Assembly (NCBI GenBank): GCA_030835185.1
Contig: JAUQWL010000046.1
Coordinates: forward strand, 1 to 9,129
Origin: Solirubrobacterales bacterium
GTDB lineage: Bacteria > Actinomycetota > Thermoleophilia > Solirubrobacterales > 70-9
Direction of reading: 5' to 3'
Length of the DNA: 9,129 nucleotides
Position numbers and translations under genes: made by a program. The notes beneath the pieces were generated by a model that saw only the letters and a program-made list of their open reading frames with translations, was not told the DNA's origin and ran no database searches. Numbering within the stretch: position 1 is the stretch's first letter; each line of letters starts with the position of its first letter. Positions 1 to 6,341 of this stretch are shown here, one piece after another.

Positions 1-1049
1 GTGGTCGCGCCGCCGGACAGCTCGATCCCCACCCCGGCCCGCCCGTACTCCACCCTGGTGACCGCTGCCTCCAGCCGGACCGGCAGATCACCCGCTGCTT
101 CGGTGACCATCTGCTGGTAGCTGCCGGCCAGCAGCGCGTCAGCACCGCGGATGTAGTCACCCTCCCCGGTGGCGAATACCGCGAGTCCATCGGGGTCGGC
201 GCCATATTCCTGGCTGATCCCGGAGTTGATCGCCCACTCGAGTCCCGGCGTACGACGCCGCGGAAAGAGGTCCGAAAGCGGCGTGACCACGGCCTTGCCG
301 CTGCTCCAGTCGAAGGAATCCAGGGCCAGGGCGACCTGCCGGACTCCCCTGCGACCGGCCGCCGCCTGCCGTGGATCGGCAAATCGGGCGGTGTACCCGA
401 AAGGGATCCGCTCGATGCCGGCCCGGTCCGCGATCGCCGTCAGCGGGTTGCCACGGACGCCGTGGATCCAGGAAGCACCCATCTCGGCCGGCGCTCCGGC
501 AATCGTCTCGCTCCAGACCCTGCCACCCGTCCGGTCCCGCGCCTCGAGGATCTCGATGTCGAATCCGGCGTCGATCAGACCACGGGCGCAGGCGAGCCCG
601 GCCGCGCCGGCGCCCACCACGACGACGCTCGACGCCGGTCGCGCGAGTTCCCCTACCTGCGCCGCGGCTCGCCAGCCGCTTTCGATCGCACCATGGACCA
701 TCGCCGGGTTCCGGGAAGAGGTCGCCTCTCCGGCGAAAATCAGCCGCCCGGCAACCGGTTCCCTGAGCATCCGACGCGCCGCCGGACCGGGTGGACCGAC
801 CGGCATGCAAGAGTAGGAACAGAGCGAATACGGATCCCTCGACCAGTTGCTGCGCAGGTAAGACGTCGGGGCCGGAATCCCGTAATCCGGCAGGGAGGCG
901 ATCACGCTGTCCCCGCCGCCGGCCCCACTGTCCCCGTTCCGCTCGAACAACCCCCCACAACCGGCGACCCCGGAGAGCCCGGCCGCCGCTGCGACGGCCA
1001 GGCCGCCGCCGACCACCTGGCGCCGGGTGATCCCGGGACGTGCGATCAG
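1..1049 (-). CDS. Tat-exported FAD-dependent amine oxidase-like lipoprotein, permuted order (3' end outside window)
   Basis: About 349 codons are visible and the C-terminus lies beyond position 1. The N-terminus reads ITRRQVVGGGLAVAAAAGLSG, then VAGC: a twin-arginine signal with a lipobox, Cys about residue 31. Residues ~66-132 match the end of flavin monoamine/polyamine oxidases: WSRDPYSLCSYS, then GRLIFAGEATSS (GEAT at 731-720), then VHGAIESGWRAA. Only after this comes the usual N-terminal dinucleotide-binding motif, VVVVGAGAAGLACARGL (GAGAAG from 614), followed by ILEARDRTGGRVWS and GASWIHG. The frame is open throughout, with a linker of about 9 residues (GELARPASS). The family oxidises amines with FAD; the substrate cannot be named. 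The start is uncertain: no ATG, GTG or TTG lies near the Tat motif. The best choice is a CTG at 1049 overlapping an upstream TGA, with GAGG four bases before it. An in-frame GTG at 1190 would add an unlikely Arg-rich extension. Family is confident; the exact reaction is not. Confidence 0.85.
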   Translation of the reverse strand, partial: MIARPGITRRQVVGGGLAVAAAAGLSGVAGCGGLFERNGDSGAGGGDSVIASLPDYGIPAPTSYLRSNWSRDPYSLCSYSCMPVGPPGPAARRMLREPVAGRLIFAGEATSSRNPAMVHGAIESGWRAAAQVGELARPASSVVVVGAGAAGLACARGLIDAGFDIEILEARDRTGGRVWSETIAGAPAEMGASWIHGVRGNPLTAIADRAGIERIPFGYTARFADPRQAAAGRRGVRQVALALDSFDWSSGKAVVTPLSDLFPRRRTPGLEWAINSGISQEYGADPDGLAVFATGEGDYIRGADALLAGSYQQMVTEAAGDLPVRLEAAVTRVEYGRAGVGIELSGGAT

Positions 1050-1291
1050 ACAGCCTCGACTGAAACCGGCTGTCTGCGAAGGCGTCCGGCGATCCCGCCG
1101 CCGACCGCGATCAGAATGGTCCCGGCGACGATCGGCGGGTGGCCACAGGCGAAGGCGCCGCGCCCGAGCGGCTTCCTGCCCGGGTGGCACCCGAATGGGA
1201 AGGGTAGTGGGAAAATGCTGTTGGCTCGAATCGCAGACTCTCCCGCATCATCGCTTTCGGAAGCGGAGCTTCCTGCCGATCCGATTGCCAT
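1046..1291 (-). other. Possible small membrane-anchored ORF or gene remnant
   Basis: This frame is open up to a TGA at 1048-1046, which overlaps the proposed CTG start of the amine oxidase. The last ~50 codons (from about 1195) have strongly G/C-ending codons and encode GCHPGRKPLGRGAFACGHPP followed by a hydrophobic stretch (IVAGTILIAVGGGIAG) and RLRRQ, which looks like a single membrane helix with a positive cytoplasmic end. The only ATG, at 1291, lies inside the preceding gene, and the codons between it and 1195 do not look coding, so a real start is missing. It could be a relic, a gene with an unusual start, or chance. I recognise no family. Confidence 0.2.
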
Positions 1292-1643
1292 CCAGGCGCC
1301 AAACGACCGAGTAACGACCCTTCGCCCGGAAGCGGAACTGCCTTGCCAGCCCGACGCTCCCCCGGTGGATTCCAAAGGGGCCCTTTCGGAGCCGGAAACG
1401 CCCGCACTGCCGGCCGTATGTCCGGTTGTGCAGGCAGAGCTGGTAGCGACCAGAGAACGCAAACGACGAAATCCTGGCTCGGAGACCGCCCTCTTGTCGG
1501 AAGACCCCCTGACAGTAGTCGCCAGTTGGTGAGCAGTAGGCCGCTATGGGCCTGGGGACGGCACTCGCAGTCCCGGCGTTCATCCCGCCGAGCAGGCATA
1601 CGACTGCGACTGCAGGCAGAGCCAGGAGTGGTCGGTGCGTCAT
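1248..1643 (-). CDS. Small secreted four-cysteine protein of unknown function
   Basis: 131 residues. Residues 1-28 form a classical signal peptide: positive start (THR), hydrophobic core (LLALPAVAVVCLLGG), and probable cleavage after ASA (28). The mature part holds four cysteines (37, 44, 70, 80), suggesting two disulfides outside the cell, and alternating aromatic/hydrophobic and Arg residues (ISSFAFSGRYQLC, QFRFRAKGRYSVVWRL) typical of a small beta-sheet protein. It ends in the very basic RKLRFRKR. The start is firm: GGAGG lies six bases before the ATG, and a good promoter lies about 95 bases upstream. The coding signal continues to the stop at 1248. I do not recognise a named family; a role at the cell surface is inference only. 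Confidence 0.8.
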   Translation of the reverse strand: MTHRPLLALPAVAVVCLLGGMNAGTASAVPRPIAAYCSPTGDYCQGVFRQEGGLRARISSFAFSGRYQLCLHNRTYGRQCGRFRLRKGPFGIHRGSVGLARQFRFRAKGRYSVVWRLDGNRIGRKLRFRKR

Positions 1644-1737
1644 GTCTTCCTCCGCATCGGTTTCTTGATGTGGCCGAGATCCAGAGCGGCCCCGGATCCG
1701 GGGAAATCAGCTTGATCCGCCGAACGGCCGTGGCCCA

Positions 1738-1766
1738 AACCTAGTCGGACCCCGTTCACTCGTCAA
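1738..1766 (-). promoter_or_regulatory. Sigma70-type promoter of the small secreted protein gene
   Basis: On the minus strand, TTGACG (1766-1761) and TAGGTT (1743-1738) are separated by exactly 17 bases. Transcription would start near 1731, giving a leader of about 88 bases that contains the perfect palindrome CCCCGGATCCGGGG (1690-1703). The promoter lies inside an inverted repeat, GTCGGAC/GTCCGAC (1778-1772 and 1750-1744), whose loop holds the -35 box. That dyad could be an operator or the end structure of the tRNA-Glu transcript. Confidence 0.65.
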
Positions 1767-1794
1767 GGTGAGTCCGACAAACGGATTCAGGCAG

Positions 1795-1867
1795 TACCGC
1801 TACGGGGATTCGAACCCCGGTTTCCGGACTGAGAATCCGGCGTCCTAGACCCCTGGACGATAGCGGC
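1795..1867 (-). tRNA. tRNA-Glu (anticodon CTC)
   Basis: 73 bases fold as a standard cloverleaf. The acceptor is GCCGCTA paired with TAGCGGT (first pair G-U), the anticodon arm is CCGGA-TTCTCAG-TCCGG with anticodon CTC, and the T arm is CGGGG-TTCGAAT-CCCCG. The discriminator base is A, and the 3' CCA is not encoded (CTG follows). It reads GAG codons, which dominate in this GC-rich genome. It diverges from the neighbouring tRNA-Leu. Confidence 0.96.
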
Positions 1868-1878
1868 GCGCAGCGGCC

Positions 1879-1907
1879 ATTCTAACAATTCCACGGCTGG
1901 CTGCCTT
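1879..1907 (-). promoter_or_regulatory. Probable promoter of tRNA-Glu
   Basis: On the minus strand, TAGAAT (1884-1879, five of six consensus bases) is preceded after 17 bases by a weak -35, AAGGCA (1907-1902). The predicted start, about 1872, is only a few bases before the mature tRNA 5' end at 1867, which fits a short tRNA leader. No comparable promoter is clear for tRNA-Leu in the 127 bases between the two genes. Confidence 0.5.
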
Positions 1908-1994
1908 TGGCCTTTCGGCAGTCGCACAGCGGGCCCCGCGACGGGCGATGCTGGCGGCGGATATCGCCTCCAGGCGTTAGAGTTCGCGAACCGC

Positions 1995-2078
1995 GCGGCC
2001 GTGGCGGAACTGGTAGACGCGCAGGCTTCAGGTGCCTGTGTCCGAAAGGATGTGGAGGTTCGACTCCTCTCGGCCGCA
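1995..2078 (+). tRNA. tRNA-Leu (anticodon CAG)
   Basis: 84 bases, a class II tRNA. The acceptor is GCGGCCG paired with CGGCCGC, the anticodon arm is CAGGC-TTCAGGT-GCCTG with anticodon CAG at 2029-2031, there is a long variable arm with TCC-GAAA-GGA, and the T arm is GGAGG-TTCGACT-CCTCT. The discriminator is A and CCA is not encoded. It reads CTG, the main leucine codon here. Confidence 0.97.
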
Positions 2079-2084
2079 TGATGG

Positions 2085-2110
2085 GGACCGGCTTTCGCCG
2101 GTCCTTTTTC
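2085..2110 (+). terminator. Intrinsic terminator after tRNA-Leu
   Basis: GGACCGGC-TTTC-GCCGGTCC forms a perfect 8-bp hairpin followed at once by TTTTTC. It lies seven bases after the tRNA end and isolates it from the exonuclease gene downstream. Confidence 0.95.
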
Positions 2111-2146
2111 GTTCACCGGTTGCAGGGCCCCGGCGAGAGGGCACCT

Positions 2147-2158
2147 CTGGAATAGTTG
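2147..2158 (+). promoter_or_regulatory. Possible -10-like element of the exonuclease III gene
   Basis: CTGGAATAG followed by TTGGCCGC leads directly to the GTG start at 2164. No clear Shine-Dalgarno sequence lies before the GTG, and a -10-like element at this distance would give a leaderless or nearly leaderless transcript, which is common in Actinobacteria. The same nine bases occur just before the next gene. No convincing -35 box is seen. Confidence 0.3.
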
Positions 2159-2163
2159 GCCGC

Positions 2164-2973
2164 GTGAAGATCTACTCGTGGAACGTGAACGGCATCCGGG
2201 CGGTCATCCGCAAGGACGAGTTCGGCCCCTTCGTGGCCGGACACCAGCCCGACATCCTCTGCCTCCAGGAGACCAAGGCCCAGCAGGGTCAGGCGGAGAT
2301 CGACCTGCCGGACTACGAGGAATACTGGAACTCGGCCGAACGCAAGGGTTACTCGGGCACCGCGATCTTCACCCGGAAAAAGCCTGTCGCGGTACTGAAC
2401 GACTTCGCCGAAGACATCTCGCTGCGTCATGGCCTGAGCGACGACGGCTACGGCGATCCCCTCTCCGAAGGCCGCGTGATCTCGGCCGAATACGAGGACT
2501 TCTTCCTTGTCACCTCGTACGTGCCGAACTCGAAACGGGATCTGAGCCGGCTCGACCTGCGTCACCGCCACTGGGACCCGGCGCTGCTGGAACACCTGAG
2601 GACCCTGGAGAAAAGCAAGCCCGTGGTGTTCTGCGGCGACATGAACGTGGCCCACACCGAGGACGACCTCGCCAACCCCGAGGCGAACGTCGGCGAGCAC
2701 GGCTTCACCGACGAGGAACGCCACGGATTTCAGAACCTGCTCGATGCCGGATTCGTCGACACCTTCAGGATGTTCACGGACGGAAACGGTCATTACAGCT
2801 GGTGGTCGATGATGACCAGGGCCCGCGAACGAAACGTCGGCTGGCGGATCGACTACTTCCTCGTCTCCGCCGCTCTGAAAGAGGCAGTGGTCGGGGCCGG
2901 AATCCATGCGGACGTGATGGGCTCGGACCACTGCCCGGTAAGCATCGAGCTCGACCTCCAGAGAGTGGTCTGA
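2164..2973 (+). CDS. xthA: Exodeoxyribonuclease III (AP endonuclease)
   Basis: 269 residues, almost the same length as the E. coli enzyme (268). It belongs to the Mg-dependent endonuclease/exonuclease/phosphatase fold family, acts in the cytoplasm, cuts DNA at abasic sites in base excision repair and removes nucleotides 3' to 5'. Visible signature residues: WNVNGIR (6-12), the metal-binding Glu in LQETK (E36), YVPNS with the catalytic-site Tyr (Y119), GDMN (D159, N161), WRIDY (D230) and the terminal SDHCP with the Asp-His pair (D255, H256). Every catalytic position is present. The GTG at 2164 begins MKIYSWN, the usual start of the family; an open frame runs upstream into the tRNA-Leu gene but has no homologous residues. 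The membrane-protein gene follows 81 bases downstream on the same strand and could be co-transcribed. Nothing is broken or unusual. Confidence 0.96.
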   Translation: MKIYSWNVNGIRAVIRKDEFGPFVAGHQPDILCLQETKAQQGQAEIDLPDYEEYWNSAERKGYSGTAIFTRKKPVAVLNDFAEDISLRHGLSDDGYGDPLSEGRVISAEYEDFFLVTSYVPNSKRDLSRLDLRHRHWDPALLEHLRTLEKSKPVVFCGDMNVAHTEDDLANPEANVGEHGFTDEERHGFQNLLDAGFVDTFRMFTDGNGHYSWWSMMTRARERNVGWRIDYFLVSAALKEAVVGAGIHADVMGSDHCPVSIELDLQRVV

Positions 2974-3034
2974 ACCGCCGATGCGCCGGCCGGCGACTCG
3001 GATCCGCCAAAACCACAGCGCACCGCCCGAAGTG

Positions 3035-3046
3035 CTGGAATAGGCT
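3035..3046 (+). promoter_or_regulatory. Possible -10 element before the membrane-protein gene
   Basis: CTGGAATAG (3035-3043) overlaps TAGGCT (3041-3046), which fits TAnnnT and lies eight bases before the ATG at 3055. A start at this spacing would make the mRNA leaderless or nearly so. No Shine-Dalgarno sequence at normal spacing and no -35 box are evident. Confidence 0.3.
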
Positions 3047-3054
3047 GGACGCCC

Positions 3055-3696
3055 ATGGCGGCCGTGACCGACTTCACCCTTCAGGCTCAGGAACTCCTAC
3101 GTGACCCGAGCCAGTTCAAGTGGTATGCGGTCACCCTGCTGGTGCTGGTCATGTACGTCTACGCGGTCGAGGTCGAACGCCGGCGCTGGGACATCATCCT
3201 CGCGGGAGCCGCCTTCTGGCTGGCGGACTGGATCAACGAGATCATCAACTCGCTGGTACTCCACTTCAGCGACCGCTCCGCCCTCTGGACCACCACCGGC
3301 GATACCGCCTACCTGATACTGATCGGCCTGACCCTGGAGATCTCACTGATGTTTGCGATCTCGGGGATCGTCTTCGCCAAATCGCTCCCGGACGACCCGA
3401 AAGAGAAGCTCCTGGGACTGCCCAACCGCTGGACGATCGGCATCGCCTTCTCGCTGTTCGCCGTGGCGGTCGAGCTTCTGCTCCACGCCACTGGCTACTT
3501 CCATTGGGAGTACTGGTGGTGGAATACGCCCTTCGTCCTGCCAATCGTCGTCTTCGGCTATCTCTGGTTCTTCATGGCCGCAGCCTGGGTCTACGACCAG
3601 CCGGACAACCGCAGCCGGCTGCGCATAGTCGGCGCGATGGCGGCGATCGTAGCCGTCTCGCTGGTCCTCTTCGGGCCGATCCTCACCTGGATCTGA
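3055..3696 (+). CDS. Six-helix integral membrane protein of unknown function
   Basis: 213 residues, with six hydrophobic segments at roughly 22-40, 46-68, 84-108, 126-146, 158-180 and 190-212. Charged and polar residues inside or beside helices are notable: FWLADWINEIINS (54-66), E95, E140 with H144 in VELLLHATGYFHWEYWWW, and a dense aromatic patch at 148-156. These look like a buried active or binding site rather than a plain channel, but that is inference. The short loops and the basic stretch ERRR (41-44) suggest the N-terminal helix pair flanks a cytoplasmic loop. The ATG at 3055 is chosen because the protein reads sensibly from it and no in-frame start is better; the ribosome binding site is weak. 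It follows the exonuclease gene but has no obvious functional link to it. I do not recognise the family. Confidence 0.85.
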   Translation: MAAVTDFTLQAQELLRDPSQFKWYAVTLLVLVMYVYAVEVERRRWDIILAGAAFWLADWINEIINSLVLHFSDRSALWTTTGDTAYLILIGLTLEISLMFAISGIVFAKSLPDDPKEKLLGLPNRWTIGIAFSLFAVAVELLLHATGYFHWEYWWWNTPFVLPIVVFGYLWFFMAAAWVYDQPDNRSRLRIVGAMAAIVAVSLVLFGPILTWI

Positions 3697-3806
3697 CCCG
3701 ACCCCCGTTCCGGCGCGACCCGTTCCGGGGCGGCTTTCTCCCGACAGTCGGCAGAAACGTGGGGCAGGAGCGAAGCGTCACTCCGGTGCGCCGGTTCGGA
3801 AAAGCA

Positions 3807-3868
3807 GACCGGGCGGCCGGATCGGGGAGCGGGCCTCTTACCCGTTCCCCTGTCCCGACCGCCCGGTC
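3807..3868. terminator. Large nested hairpin at a convergent junction (possible bidirectional terminator)
   Basis: GACCGGGCGG (3807-3816) pairs perfectly with CCGCCCGGTC (3859-3868). Inside it, GGGGAGCGGG (3824-3833) pairs with CCCGTTCCCC (3841-3850) with one G-U, around the loop CCTCTTA. Internal loops of 7 and 8 bases separate the two 10-bp stems. It lies between two genes that point at each other, so it could stop transcription from both sides, but neither strand has a strong T-run after it. The rest of 3697-3907 holds only a direct repeat of CCCGTTCCGG (3704-3713, 3719-3728) and the next hairpin; no gene is seen. Confidence 0.5.
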
Positions 3869-3876
3869 CGGTTGAA

Positions 3877-3899
3877 CGCGCCCAGAGGAGGAGGGCGCG
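3877..3899 (-). terminator. Hairpin after the MMPL gene, probable terminator
   Basis: CGCGCCC (3877-3883) and GGGCGCG (3893-3899) form a 7-bp GC stem with a 9-base loop, eight bases past the stop codon of the exporter. On the minus strand it is followed by TTCAACC, only a poor U-tract. Confidence 0.5.
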
Positions 3900-3907
3900 G
3901 CTACCGG

Positions 3908-6010
3908 TCAGTGACCGAACTTGATCTTCGGCAGGATCCGGTCGGCCCAGGCGGGAAGCCACCAGGCCCATTTACCGGTCAGCCTGCTCAGCACGGGTAG
4001 CAGCAGCAGCCGGACCAGAGCCGCGTCCAGCAGCACCGCGACGCCGAGGATGATGCCCATCTCCTTGGGCGGTAGCGGACCGGAGATCGCGAAGGTGAAG
4101 AACACCGCCACCATCACTCCGGCCGCGGCAAAGATCACCCGTCCGGAATGGGCGATGCCTCCGACCAGCGCCTTCTTCGGATCGCCGGACTTCTCCCAGT
4201 GCTCCTTGGCGGAACTCAGCAGGAATACCGAGTAGTCCATCGAGATCGCGAAGATCATCGCGAAGAAGAACACGGGAGCCCACGCGTCGAGGAAGCCCTG
4301 TGACTCGAAGCCGAGAATCCCGGACAGATTTCCGTCCTGGAAGATCAGCTTGGCCACACCGAAGGCGGCGCCGACAGCGAGCAGGTTCGTCGCCACCCCG
4401 AGTGCTGCGACCACCGGTGCCCTGAGAGCGAACAGCAGCAGCAGGAAGCCGAGCAGCATGACCACTCCGATCACCAGAGCCGTCTTGTCGGAGAGAGCCG
4501 TCTCGAGGTCATGATTCTCCGTCGAGGCGCCACCGAGCGAAGCTTCAGCCGGCAGATCCCCGCGCAGCCGGTCGATCGTCTCGCCCATCGCCGGACTGGA
4601 CGGATCCGGGACCGGCACTGCCTGAACCATGACCAGGTCACCCCGGCCGGGCATCGCCGGCATGACCTGGGCGATCTCGGGATCGGCCTTCATCACGGCC
4701 TCGATCTCGCCGGCCGATTCGGCCGGGCCGATCGCCTGGAGAGTTCCGGGAGCTCCCGGGCCGAACGAGTCCGCGAGCTGCTCGTAACCCTGACGGGATC
4801 CATCCTGCTCGGGTACAACCTTGATCGAAGGCATGCCCGTATCGAGCGAGAAGACCGGCAGAGCGATCACCACCAGCAGCACCAATGCAGGTATGCCGAA
4901 CAGGAGCGGGCGCTTCCAGAGCTTCTCGCCCCACGCCGCGAAGAAGGGTGAGCGGTGTTCGCCTTCATGGACCCACGGCAGGGAAAGCTTGTTGATCTTC
5001 GGCCCCAGCTTTGCCAGCACCGCCGGTAGCAGGGTGAGCGAGGCCGCCAGGACGAAAGCGACCGCAACCATGATGCCCAGGCTCATCGAGCGGAAAGCAG
5101 GGCTCGGGACCAGCATCACCGCCGAGAGCGAGATCAGAACGGTCAGCCCGGAGAAGAGCACGGCCTTTCCAGCTGTATCCATGGTCGTCTCGACCGCTTC
5201 GATCCGCGTCTCCGTGTCGACCAGTGCCCCTCTGAACCTGTACACAATGAACAGGGCGTAATCGATGCCCAGAGCAAGGGCGAACATCAGCGCGAAGTTC
5301 ATCGCCCAGATCGAGATGTCCGTGATCTGAGTCCCGAGGTAGAGCGTTCCGGCTGCGGCAACCAGGCCGAGGATGGTCAACATCAGGGGCAGTCCGGCGG
5401 CCACCAGAGAGCCGAAAGCGAGTACGAGAATGAGCAGGGTCACCGGCCAGGAAATCAGCTCGGACTTGAGCATCGCGTTTTTGTTGGCCTCGTTGAAGTC
5501 GGACCACATTCCGGAGGCTCCGGTCAGTGAGACGTCGACGCCGCCAGTGTCGAGTGACTCCAATTCGACTTTGAGATCATCGGCAGCCCTGACCATCTGA
5601 TTCGGGTCGGCAGCCGCTCCGGCCTGGACCACGACCGTCTTGCCGTCTTCGGATATCCAGCCGCCCTCCCCGGGCACGACGACTCCTGAAACGTCTTCGC
5701 TGGAAGAAAGGGTCTCGTCGACCGAATCGATCGCACCACTGAACTCAGGCTGCTGCCAGGTCTGATCGTCGCTGTGCATCACGACCATCAGCGCCGAAGA
5801 CGACATGCCTCCAAACTGCTCGTCGATCGCATTGCGAACCTCGACCGACTCCGAGCCGGACGCCTCCCAGCCCGCGCCGGACAATGCGTGCTCGACCTTG
5901 GGCGAGAAGAACCCGAGTACGAGCGCAATTACCACCCAGGCGCCGAGTACGACCCTGAAGTGAGTGGCAGTCCAGCGACCCAGCCGGCCCATTGCTCCAG
6001 CTGGACTCAT
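3908..6010 (-). CDS. MMPL-family (RND superfamily) membrane exporter
   Basis: 700 residues, a usual length for actinobacterial MMPL transporters, which use the proton gradient to export lipids, lipophilic compounds or toxic molecules across the cytoplasmic membrane. The family's two-fold layout is intact: helix 1 (~19-36), a periplasmic porter loop (~37-184), helices 2-6 (~185-336), helix 7 (~366-389), a second loop (~390-508), then helices 8-12 (~509-674). Both halves carry the conserved proton-relay motif: GIDYALFIVYRFR (248-260; D250, Y251) and ISMDYSVFLLSS (589-600; D592, Y593). The start ATG overlaps the TGA of the upstream DUF2892 gene (ATGA, 4 bases), so the two are translationally coupled; AAGG lies seven bases before it. 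An internal Met at residue 7 is a weaker alternative. A promoter with an ArsR-type operator upstream of the pair implies induced expression. Substrate unknown. Confidence 0.93.
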   Translation of the reverse strand: MSPAGAMGRLGRWTATHFRVVLGAWVVIALVLGFFSPKVEHALSGAGWEASGSESVEVRNAIDEQFGGMSSSALMVVMHSDDQTWQQPEFSGAIDSVDETLSSSEDVSGVVVPGEGGWISEDGKTVVVQAGAAADPNQMVRAADDLKVELESLDTGGVDVSLTGASGMWSDFNEANKNAMLKSELISWPVTLLILVLAFGSLVAAGLPLMLTILGLVAAAGTLYLGTQITDISIWAMNFALMFALALGIDYALFIVYRFRGALVDTETRIEAVETTMDTAGKAVLFSGLTVLISLSAVMLVPSPAFRSMSLGIMVAVAFVLAASLTLLPAVLAKLGPKINKLSLPWVHEGEHRSPFFAAWGEKLWKRPLLFGIPALVLLVVIALPVFSLDTGMPSIKVVPEQDGSRQGYEQLADSFGPGAPGTLQAIGPAESAGEIEAVMKADPEIAQVMPAMPGRGDLVMVQAVPVPDPSSPAMGETIDRLRGDLPAEASLGGASTENHDLETALSDKTALVIGVVMLLGFLLLLFALRAPVVAALGVATNLLAVGAAFGVAKLIFQDGNLSGILGFESQGFLDAWAPVFFFAMIFAISMDYSVFLLSSAKEHWEKSGDPKKALVGGIAHSGRVIFAAAGVMVAVFFTFAISGPLPPKEMGIILGVAVLLDAALVRLLLLPVLSRLTGKWAWWLPAWADRILPKIKFGH

Positions 6011-6264
6011 CGCGCGGCCTTAGCTTCCGAATCTGCGTAGCAGGCCGACTTCAGGCCCAGAGTCCTGCTCAGGACGAGGGATGCCGGGCAGGCGCCGACC
6101 GTCACGAAGAGCAGCTGACTCACGCCGGTGAAACCGGTCAGCAGCAGGAACCACGGTGAGAACACTGCTGCGAGTACTGCGCTGAGGATCGTCATCGTTC
6201 CGGCCATCAGGAAGAGCGCACGCTCCAGCGGCCAGTTGCTTCCAGGTTCAGGTTGCTGATTCAT
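6007..6264 (-). CDS. DUF2892 (YgaP-like) small membrane protein
   Basis: 85 residues. The pattern NWPLERALFLMAGTMTILSA, then SPWFLLLTGFTGVSQLLF, then GACPASLVLSRTLG is that of DUF2892, the two-helix membrane domain found at the C-terminus of the E. coli rhodanese YgaP and as stand-alone proteins. The helices are about 16-35 and 37-58; C59 in the GxCP motif is the family cysteine, and C75 is extra. In E. coli the ygaP gene is controlled by the ArsR-family YgaV, a parallel to the arsR gene upstream here; no rhodanese domain is present in this window. The ATG at 6264 has GGAG seven bases before it. The gene overlaps the exporter gene by four bases and probably forms a two-gene operon with it. 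Its biochemical role in the family is not settled. Confidence 0.88.
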   Translation of the reverse strand: MNQQPEPGSNWPLERALFLMAGTMTILSAVLAAVFSPWFLLLTGFTGVSQLLFVTVGACPASLVLSRTLGLKSACYADSEAKAAR

Positions 6265-6280
6265 TCATTCGCTCCACTTC

Positions 6281-6300
6281 ACAATTGTTTAGTTGTATAG
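6281..6300 (+). promoter_or_regulatory. Probable ArsR operator in the DUF2892-MMPL promoter
   Basis: ACAATTGTTTAGTTGTATAG matches at 17 of 20 positions a sequence in the arsR promoter (6779-6760, opposite strand). It contains the half-sites ACAA and TTGT and the palindrome ACAATTGT, and overlaps a minus-strand -10-like TATACA (6299-6294) that sits about 30 bases before the DUF2892 start. No convincing -35 box is seen. The match and position imply binding by the ArsR-type protein encoded upstream. Confidence 0.6.
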
Positions 6301-6341
6301 ATCGGAAAATAGTAGCACGTCGGCAGGATCCTGCAGGGGCA

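Noticed and set aside
462..1532. Long open frame on the plus strand (356 codons) across the oxidase and small secreted gene
   Set aside because: Antisense shadow: low-complexity Pro/Arg/Ala product with no motif, while the minus strand carries recognisable FAD motifs and signal peptides.
1111..1599. Second minus-strand frame through the small secreted gene
   Set aside because: No signal peptide or ribosome binding site; overlaps the better supported frame ending at 1248.
1868..1994. Promoter for tRNA-Leu in the gap between the tRNA genes
   Set aside because: TAGAGT at 1978-1983 has no -35 partner at 16-18 bases, so it is too weak to call.
2113..2931. Long minus-strand frame opposite the exonuclease gene
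   Set aside because: Mirror of a highly biased coding strand; the plus strand has every catalytic motif of exonuclease III.
2178..3104. Plus-strand frame overlapping the exonuclease gene in another frame
   Set aside because: Arg/Pro/Gly-rich shadow that crosses the true stop and the next start; no motif.
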